Assembly: GCA_037349105.1 (NCBI GenBank)
Contig: JAYJMM010000081.1
Location: 1,550,001-1,614,000, forward strand
DNA length: 64,000 nucleotides
Direction: 5' to 3'
Origin: Limnomonas spitsbergensis
Lineage: Eukaryota > Chlorophyta > Chlorophyceae > Chlamydomonadales
This document shows, piece by piece, positions 56,591 to 64,000 of this stretch. The notes under the pieces were generated by a model. That model saw nothing but the letters and a program-made list of their open reading frames with translations. It did not search any database and was not told where the DNA came from. The stretch's first letter is position 1; the number at the start of each line of letters is the position of its first letter. Position numbers and translations under genes: made by a program.

Positions 56591-58674
56591 ATGTTGACGA
56601 TATCCCCAGCTACTACAGCCCGGTTATATGGCGCTGGGGCTGGCCTTGCATTGGGCGCGTGGGCCTTCGTCGATACGCAGCGACTCGTGTGGCGAAACGC
56701 CGCTGAGACTTGCAAGGCATACGGCACGCTCAAGCCACTCCCGAGGGAACCAGAAACAGAGCTTTTCTTCGGGCCGCGAACTCGGGCCATAGCAGGTGAT
56801 CAGTGCTCTCGATCAATGAGCCAGTGTCGAGGGCGATGGATTGACTCCCCTGTACGTTTGCCAAGCATCGGAACTTGCATGGGTGCCAAATCCATGGGGC
56901 CCTGTACCCCAAGCTAAAGGCTTCAATCACCAGTTTGCCATGCTGGCCCATGCCGCATGACTCTTGGACCCATGTTGCAATATCACATGACTACCGTTAC
57001 GCCGCTGCCTCTGCATGGCTTGGTGCATGCACATGCTCGACAAGGCATCACTCCTACATTGCCACAACAGTCTGTAACACGATGACTTCTGCATGCTCAG
57101 TCTCTTGGGAAATATCATGGACGTCCAATACCCCCGGAATTCATGTAGTGCGCCATCACGCCGACCAAATAAAGAAAGAAAAAACTTCCAGGTTTTGTGG
57201 CTACAGAAAACCTACCCTGTGCAGTTCTGGTATGAATTCCTACAGCCGCTGAAGGTATAGCTGGTAGTTGTGTTTCCCTATCAGTGTTCAGGGGTCCAAA
57301 TCTAGTAGCAACCATGTCTTGACCATAGCCATGATTATTGTTAACCCTGACCCTGCTGCTAGGACATGTTCTCAATGATCGCATGGGGCATGTGGCCCAT
57401 GCACCTGTCTATCATGCTCACATGAACATGATGATGGCAATGCCTTATACAGCTGCTAGGACATGTACTCAATGATTGCATGGGGCATGTGGCCCATGCA
57501 CATGTCTATCAGGCTCACATGGACATGATGATGGCAATGCCTTATACAGCTGCTAGGGCATATACTCAATGATTATATGGAGTATGTGGTCCCATGCACA
57601 TGTCGATCAGGCTCACATGGGCATGATGATTGCAATGCCTTATACAGCTGCTAGGACATGTACTCAATAATTGCATGGGGCATGTGGCCCAAAAACCTGT
57701 CTATCATGCTCACATGGGCATGATGATTGCAATGCCTTATACAGCTGCTAGGACATGTAATCAATGATTGCATGGGACATGTGGCCCAAAAACCTGTCTA
57801 TCATGCTCACATGGGCATGATGATTGCAATGCCTTATACAGCTGCTAGGACATGTAATCAATAATTGCATGGGGCATGTGGCCCGTGCGCCTGTCTATCA
57901 TGCTCACATGGGCATGATGATTGCAATGCCTTACACAGCTGCTAGGACATGTAATTAATGATTGCATGGGGCATGTGGCCCGTGCGCCTGTCTATCATGC
58001 TCACATGGGCATGATGATTGCAATGCCTTACACAGCTGCTAGGACATGTAATCAATGATTGCATGGGGCATGTGTTCCATGCACCTGTCTATCATGCTCG
58101 CATGGGCATGATGATTGCATTGCCTTATACAGCTGCTAGGACATGTACTCACTAATTGCATGGTGCATGTGGCCCAAACACCTGTCTATAAGGCTCACAT
58201 GGGCGTGATTATTGCAATGCCTTTTTCAGCTGCTGCTAGGCCATGTACTCAATGATTGCATGGGGCCCATGCACCTGCTTCTCATTCTCACATGTCCACC
58301 TAGGCCATGCCCTTGATCACGCCAATTAGATTTTGGTAAGTACTCGAAATAATAAGTGATATTTGTGTGGCACCCTATTCTTCCCTGTCCCATGTATGTT
58401 TATGCCATCTCAGTATCTCACCATCTGTGATTTGCATGTAAATGTGTGCCTACTAGTATGTGTTTGTCCAGTCCAATCTCTTTCACCCATGCTTTCCTTG
58501 TTCACCTCTTATTTGAATGCGTCTGTTGTGTGTTGTCTGTTACTGGAAAATACTGTGCATATGGAAACTAAATGTGTCATTTCTGCCTTTGTGACTCCAG
58601 TGAGGAGCTGGAACCTAGCTATTGACGGGACGCTAGGAGCTCTGGCTACACAGCTGGCCAAGCGAGGACTGTGA
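56591..58674 (+). CDS. Small membrane-anchored protein of 92 residues, two exons
   Basis: Exon 1 is 56,591-56,795 (68 codons plus one base, donor GTGATC) and exon 2 is 58,601-58,674 (acceptor ACTCCAG, stop TGA). The phase 1 join gives RTRAIAVRSWNLAIDGTLGA. An N-terminal hydrophobic segment (LYGAGAGLALGAWAFV, about residues 12-27) could be a single membrane helix; the rest has amphipathic helices. I do not recognise the family; it looks like a small organelle-membrane protein. It is divergent from the ArfGAP gene. TGTAA motifs near 59,685 and 59,712 could be poly(A) signals. Confidence 0.7.
57345..58290. repeat. 97-bp tandem repeat, about 9-10 copies, in the small gene's intron
   Basis: Unit starts CAGCTGCTAGGACATGTACT and includes GATTGCATGGGGCATGTGGC and CTCACATGGGCATGATGATT; period 97 bp. 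It fills about half of the 1.8-kb intron. Confidence 0.95.
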
Positions 58675-61060
58675 GAGGCGGATCTGTTAAGGACGTTACA
58701 CGTCTGGGCCCTGCACAAAATGGCTCGGCCGCGTGGGCGCCTAACTAATAGGGGCAGGAAAAAAAGGCTCGGTGCTTGCATAAGAGGCGCTTCTTGTTCC
58801 TATTCCCGCTGTTAGCTATTCGGATTTTCTGTTCCCGTCAGATATTTGTTCCTGTCGGATCTCCTGTTCCTTTTCTCTCCTCTGGGTTCTCCAGGTTTCA
58901 GACTTGGAGCTGAATCAGGGAGGTGAAGCCTCTGAGCTGAATGGTGTGCTTGTGTGGCGGGTGCGCTGTGGATTGGGGGCGTAGGGAGAGGTCAGAGCAT
59001 AGCCGCATGGCTGCGGGGGTGGATGCCGAGTAAAGCAGTTGAGGGAAGCATGGTACATGAGGAAGGCGAAGGTGATGAGCATATACGCTTCAATTGTCCA
59101 GACTTTTTTCTTCTGAGGTTGCTCTCTCACCCCTAGCGAGACGTTCACTGCGGCGCAGGAATCTGAGGAGGGTTTTCCAGCTGCTTTCACCAGCCAAGAA
59201 GCAACATTCAGTGATTTCAAATTTACCATACTTACTGAATCCCGGGGGCTCTAAAAGCACCTTTCAGATTTGACGGACCTCTACTCAGCCCACTAGCATA
59301 AAAATAATTGAATAATCTGATTCCGTCCAGGTATCCACCACTGCAACCAATAACTCGTGTGTGTGCCCCTGAAGCGGGGGCACCAAGAACGCATGGGTCC
59401 TCTCAAGGGCGAACAAGTCTTGAAGTTTTACAGTCCAACAGAGCATCACATCTGATGCATGGGACATGTGCCCGTAAACCGGTACAGGCACTACATACAC
59501 TAGGACAGCGAGCAAAAACCGGTGACCCCCCTGGGCTAGCAACTACACACAAACACGGGGCAGGAGCATGGGAACCCCTTAGTGCAGAAGATAAGCCCCA
59601 GAGCCATAAAACAAGACGTGGGTGCAAAATAATTTGGTTGAACACCGCCTACAGAAATTAAGAATGCACACAAGAGTGCTTGAGTGTAAACCTGGAAATT
59701 CGGTGTGTAACTATGTGAGGCGTAAGTGAGTAAAGCGTGTACAAAGTGTGAACTGTGTGTATAAATCATTGACATGAGTACCGTACAGGGCGGGTCAGAT
59801 GTATCGACACGTTTTAGGGGTACTGAGGTTTGACCTGCCGCCCCAACCTGGTTCACACTAGCAGTACCAACTGCAATTTGAAGTAATCTCTCTAGGAATG
59901 GCCTCGATCGACCTGGTGTGTTGCTACATCGTCAAGTGCTGTATTCAGCTTGCCATACACGGTTTATTGAGGTCTGTTGGGGTATCATTTGAATCCGAAT
60001 GGCAGTTGGATGCCAAAAACTGCCCCGTTGGGTACCAAACTTGCGGCGGCTGAGCCTGAAAAGCGGCCAAAACCCGGTTAAGGTAGACCCTTAAGTGGGT
60101 GTAGGTGGGCCATAGACGGAGGCATTGCCACCTTCCCTGTGTCATTTGGCCAATCCAACATGCAGATATGGCCTTCCATGTGGCCCACATCAGGGCTGTC
60201 TTTGATGGATTGGAATTCACTCCATACCTGTCTGATTGCTATGATGTCTGGTGATTCAGAGAGCCTGAGAGTAGCTCATTAAGACTGCCCACCCAATTTT
60301 TGCACCATTCCCCACTCCAGAGGCTGCAAATTTGGGGCAAAGGTGGCTTGTCAGGAAGCCATGCCCCTTGCCCCATGCAGCCCCTCAGCCATGCAAGCTC
60401 CCATATCACTGCCACTGAGTTCCAGAATGCCTTAAGTCAGGTATCCACTCTTTATTCACACATCTTGATTTTCATGTCCTTTATTCCAGGCTCCCCTTCT
60501 TATCTGAGCTGAGCCAGCCAGATCTGCCGAGGACTGGTTTTGCGAGAGGATGGAAAAAAACAGCACTGGTGGTTTCAGAGCCACAACCCTAGGCTTTACA
60601 GCAGGTAATACTTCAGATATGGAGGCCAGCACTGCAATATAACATCCTCAACAATTAGAGGCAGGCCCCTCAGCATGGCCAAGTTATCTCAAAACATAAA
60701 TGTATTGGAGTTGGTGATTCTCTCAAGTGGACTCCTTAAGCCCATTGTGTTTGCGTTTGATTATCTCAAGGGACAGTTGGTGCCTACCAGTATTAGTGCA
60801 CTGCTAGCAATCAGGTTAGAGCACAGTCAATGTGTAACTGATATCAAGTCATGACCTAACCTCCTTGCACTGCTGGGCTTGTCCACGTTTTTACGATACA
60901 TATGACCCGCACTGTATGTGACACTTCTGTACGTCCAGTGTTGTGTGTTCAGGATCGAGTTAGGTTACCCTGAAACCTAGATCCGAAGCAAAAACCACGA
61001 GTCCTCTTAAGAGTTAAAACATATACCGAAACCCTGAAGTGCCTGAACCCTTCGCCAGAC
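58675..61060. other. Intergenic region between convergent genes
   Basis: No gene that I can support. It probably includes the 3' UTR of the + gene on the left (TGTAA near 59,685 and 59,712) and that of the minus gene on the right (minus-strand TGTAA near 60,598). A minus open frame at 59,945-60,220 has unremarkable composition and no recognised motif. Confidence 0.4.
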
Positions 61061-61275
61061 TCAAGAATCCTCCTTCGGCATGGGCGGCTCTTTCAACAAC
61101 AGCGTCAGTAGCGTGGGCCCTGCTGCAGCGGTGAGGAAAGCCGCGGTGTTCTGCAGCAGGAGTGTGGGATCCTCCGTGCGCGACACGATCGGGCCGAGGC
61201 CAAAGCTGACAAACAGCAGCGCCCACAGCGGGCTGAAGAGGAGTACCCACACCCGGCACCGCCGCTGCACAAAAC
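61061..61275 (-). CDS. Unrecognised membrane-protein gene, last exon
   Basis: 215 nt, phase 1 entry, acceptor CCCCTGCAG, stop TGA at 61,063-61,061. It encodes VWVLLFSPLWALLFVSFGLG, a likely membrane helix, and a second hydrophobic stretch (FLTAAAGPTLLTLLL), ending PPMPKEDS. I do not recognise the family. Joined in phase to the exon at 62,367-62,411. Confidence 0.7.
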
Positions 61276-61924
61276 CTGCAGGGGGGAGGAGAGGGGCACG
61301 TTTGCACCAGAGCAAAGGGTCACGTTTGGGTGCCTGCCAGCTACAGTACATCCCTGCAGGACGAGGCAAGCGGGTGTGTCTATAGAGACAGTAAGGACAG
61401 GGACACGTTTTTTGTTGCTGCCTGCTACAGCAAGACGCTGCCAGATAGCTGGCGGGTAGTTGACTGGCAGGTAGCTGGCGGGTGTCCCTCCAGCTCACAC
61501 ATTGATCCTTACAGTAAAAGGGTGGTGAGTCAAACCCTTCTGACATAAATGAAAGTGGTACACATGATCTCGCATACGATGATTGAATCATGACAGGGTG
61601 TCCCTGTGCCTTGTTTGCGGGACACTAGGAGAGACCCCCCTCCTGGATCCTGGGGGGAGAGGGTGAGACGCTCATGCAGGTAGAATGAAAACAGGCGGAA
61701 AGGCCGTCCTGGCTTCAAACGGTTCTGTAAAAACGTACCAGCTGAAATGCACCTGTTTCAATGCTCACGTTGAAACACTAGTATTGGTATGCGGTGTAAC
61801 GTCATTGACATGCCTTTGTATGTCCAGTAATTGCTTTAATTTACCCGTTTGAAATCGCGGTTGTTGTAATGCACCTGTAAAAATCCTGTTCAGCAGCATT
61901 TTACCAAACATGTTTGTGTGCCAT

Positions 61925-62390
61925 CCTCCCTGGTGACACCCACCATGAGGCTCAATCCTGGTGGTGACACCCACCATGAGGCTCAATCCTGGTGACACCC
62001 ACCTTGAGGCTCAATCCTGGTGACACCCACCTTGAGGCTCAATCCTGGTGACACCCACCTTGAGGCTCAATCCTGGTGACATCCACCATGAGGCTCAATC
62101 CTGGTGGCATCCACCATGAGGCTCAATCCTGGTGACACCCACCTCGAGGCTCAATCCTGGTGACACCCACCTTGAGGCTCAATCCTGGTGACACCCACCT
62201 TGAGGCTCAATCCTGGTGACACCCACCTTGAGGCTCAATCCTGGTGGCATCCACCATGAGGCTCAATCCTGGTGACACCCACCTTGAGGCTCTATCCTGG
62301 TGGCATCCACCATGAGGCTCAATCCTGGTGACACCCACCATGAGGCTCTATCCTGTTGACACCCACCTTGAGGCTCTATCCTGGCTGCGG
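61925..62390 (-). repeat. 28-bp satellite carrying donor-like sites, about 17 copies
   Basis: Minus-strand unit GAGCCTCAAGGTGGGTGTCA plus CCAGGATT. The exon at 62,367-62,411 ends GAGCCTCAAG with donor GTGGGTGTC, so each monomer repeats that exon end and donor. Confidence 0.9.
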
Positions 62391-62411
62391 AGCCAGCCAC
62401 TATGCCACCCG
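62367..62411 (-). CDS. Unrecognised membrane-protein gene, internal exon
   Basis: 45 nt, phase 1 to 1, acceptor TTCGATAG, donor GTGGGT. It encodes GGIVAGSAARIEPQ and joins the last exon as EPQGFVQRR. Support is the phase fit and the donor shared with the adjacent satellite. Confidence 0.55.
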
Positions 62412-62429
62412 CTATCGAAGTCCAGAGAG

Positions 62430-62640
62430 TGAAGAGGTACTGAGCAGAGGGGACAGCATCAAGGGAATCGGCAGCAGGGTAGTTACGTCAGGTAGTGGGG
62501 GGGCTGGGCCAAGCTCTATTTTTCCAGAGGGAGTGATCAGTGGTAAGGTGAAGTCCAGAGAGTGAAGAGACACTTCTGAGCGGAGGGGACGGCATCAAGG
62601 GAAAAGGCAGCGGGGGGGCTGGGTCAAATTCTGCTTTGAT
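62430..62640. repeat. Duplication of about 125 bp upstream of the 45-nt exon
   Basis: GTCCAGAGAGTGAAGAGG/ACA, then GCAGAGGGGAC or GCGGAGGGGAC, GGCATCAAGGGAA and GGGGGGGCTGGG occur twice, near 62,420-62,520 and 62,551-62,630. Confidence 0.8.
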
Positions 62641-63013
62641 AGATGTAGCGATCAGAGGTCCTTTTACGAGTGAAGGAGCCGGCATCGGGCGTCCAGTGCC
62701 CAGTGCCCAGTGCCCAGTGCCCCCCTTTCATAACTGCTTGGAATGCCTTACACTCTTACATATTCTTGGGTTTACTCTTCCATATTGGCAATGCCCAGGG
62801 CCCCCACCTGATCACTGGGAACGCCCGGGACAACAGCGCAGCCGTTGGGCTTGCCATTTGCCAAGACAAGTTGTGACTGCTTCAAGGCTGTTGATGACGC
62901 TGCTTTGCTCACCCTGGACCACACAAGTTAGGGTTTAGGGTAAAGGGTTTAGGGTTAAGCCATCTCCCAACCTTTAACCTGAACCCTGAAGCCCTTAACC
63001 CCCATGTGCGCAC

Positions 63014-63101
63014 CTCGTCTCGCACGTAATATAGGTTGTCAAACCGGCCTTGCATCTCCGTCCAGAACGGCCGGCGCAGCTTGACCAAAACATCATCCCC
63101 T
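63014..63101 (-). CDS. Unrecognised membrane-protein gene, internal exon
   Basis: 88 nt, phase 2 to 0, acceptor CTTATTCAG, donor GTGCGC. It encodes GDDVLVKLRRPFWTEMQGRF then DNLYYVRDE, which looks like well-folded protein. A possible next exon starts after TGGTCCAG near 62,927 (GEQSSVINSLEAVTT), but its end could not be fixed. Confidence 0.65.
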
Positions 63102-63284
63102 CTGAATAAGGAGCGCAGGAAATAGTCAAGCGCTCAGGTCCCTAAACACGTAAACAGATAACCTGTGCGACGGGCTATGTGCAGAGCACATTCAGCACCA
63201 GTGTGAGCCAGGCAGCCAGCTAAAGTCACATGTAAAGGAACGACATAGGGTGTCAGAGGAGGGAATAAGATGTATGGTTTATGG

Positions 63285-63545
63285 TTGCAGGTTAAGGGTT
63301 TAGGGCTCAACCAAGACTACATCCCCGTTGTACCGGAGCGCAGGAAATGTGTCCGACTGTCAGGCATTCAGGCCCCAAAGATAGATATACAGCAATATAT
63401 ATACGCCCTCGGGTATGGTCGCATGGATGAAGGAGGGCACCCGTTCGCTAGAGCACTGAGCACCTTACCACACTCAGCACAGCTTGCCCAGGACTTGATC
63501 CCCTCTGAATAAGGAGCGCAGGAAAGAGTCAGGCGTTCAGGTCCT
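63285..63545 (-). repeat. Two degraded copies of the exon acceptor at 63,101
   Basis: + strand GATCCCCTCTGAATAAGGAG near 63,500 and CATCCCCGTTGTACCGGAGC near 63,321 repeat CATCCCCTCTGAATAAGGAG at the real acceptor, with following GCGCAGGAAA. Confidence 0.8.
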
Positions 63546-63696
63546 TAGAAATAAAGCTACGCCCTATTAGGAAACAGCGCAGCTTGGAGCCTGGGTCCCG
63601 ATGGAGGGTTTAGGACGGAGGGTTTGTGATTTAGGGTTTAAGGTTTATGATTGAGGGCTTATAATTTATGGTTTAGGATCCATAGGTTAAACTCAC

Positions 63697-63783
63697 ATGT
63701 AAGGGGTAGTAAGGGAAGGACATTAGGTTGGGAGCCGATGGATCGTAATGAAGCAGGACGGTGCGTCTGTCAGGCTTCCAAGC
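63697..63783 (-). CDS. Unrecognised membrane-protein gene, upstream exon
   Basis: 29 codons, phase 0 to 0, acceptor CTGCCACAG, donor GTGAGT. It encodes AWKPDRRTVLLHYDPSAPNL then MSFPYYPLH. Its phase does not directly fit the exon at 63,101, so an exon between them is missing from the model. The gene continues beyond the window. A copy of its start lies 143 bp upstream (63,926). Confidence 0.55.
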
Positions 63784-64000
63784 CTGTGGCAGGAGAAAAG
63801 AAAAACAACAAAATGAACAGCAGCAAATGGAGGAAAGTAAGAGCAGCCAAGGGAAGTGGAGGACATGGTCAGAGGGGGGCAGTGGTCGTATTGAAGTAGG
63901 AGAGTACGTGTGTCAAGCTGCCAAGCCTGTGGCAGATTCGTTCGAAATAAAGAACAAGCAAGAGAAATGGAGAGCATCGTCAGAGGGGGAGATGGATCAT
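63720..64000 (-). repeat. Tandem duplication of about 143 bp covering the exon start
   Basis: TCCAAGCCTGTGGCAG and CTGCCAAGCCTGTGGCAG, each with AGAACAAGCAAG/AAACAACAAAATG and GGAGGACATGGTCAG/GGAGAGCATCGTCAG flanks, show two copies of the acceptor and upstream intron. Confidence 0.8.

Noticed and set aside
59945..60220. Minus-strand 91-codon frame as a gene
   Set aside because: No recognised motif, no supporting splice structure and no repeat-edge pattern; could be a decayed transposon fragment, but that cannot be supported.

Overview
The window looks like nuclear DNA of a green alga, probably a chlamydomonadalean. The reasons are GC-rich exons with canonical GT-AG introns, volvocine-type Ty3/gypsy polyprotein motifs, an alanine-rich insertion inside a conserved protein, and a fragment of AT-rich, hairpin-bearing organelle-like DNA. 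All gene models are read by eye from codon phase, splice sites and remembered family motifs. No database search was possible.

Layout. (1) Positions 1 to about 13,480 (+) hold a degenerate Ty3/gypsy-like retrotransposon whose 5' end lies outside the window. Its order is gag-like reading frames with CCHC knuckles, a zinc-finger cluster, a C5 cytosine DNA methyltransferase (DNMT), an H2C2/DDE integrase and a C-terminal PHD finger. No reverse transcriptase palm was found. The DNMT is split by about 1 kb of AT-rich plastid-like DNA (about 8,600-9,620). (2) Positions 15,579-56,259 (-) are one gene of about 40.7 kb. I resolve 24 exons with consistent splice phases, totalling 3,219 nt or 1,072 codons plus stop. 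It encodes a BAR-PH-ArfGAP-ankyrin protein of the ACAP / plant AGD1-4 (VAN3) type. (3) Positions 56,591-58,674 (+) are a two-exon gene for a 92-residue membrane-anchored protein, divergent from the ArfGAP gene across about 330 bp. (4) Positions 61,061 to beyond 63,783 (-) are the 3' exons of an unrecognised membrane-protein gene.

The outstanding feature is the introns. Nearly every intron of the ArfGAP gene contains tandem copies of its own flanking exon-intron boundary. Several have grown into large satellites: 35 bp (about 116 copies, from the exon 19 acceptor), 100 bp (about 105 copies, from the exon 16 donor), 13 bp (about 134 copies, from exon 8 coding sequence) and 23 bp (about 32 copies, from the exon 18 donor). 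The neighbouring (-) gene shows the same pattern. About 92% of the 40 kb is therefore intron, much of it made of repeated, decoy-like splice junctions. The long open frames inside these arrays are not genes.

The ArfGAP protein is expected to bind membrane through BAR and PH, stimulate GTP hydrolysis by Arf GTPases, and act in vesicle traffic. The retrotransposon is unusual in carrying a methyltransferase, a type of gene known from only a few algal retroelements.
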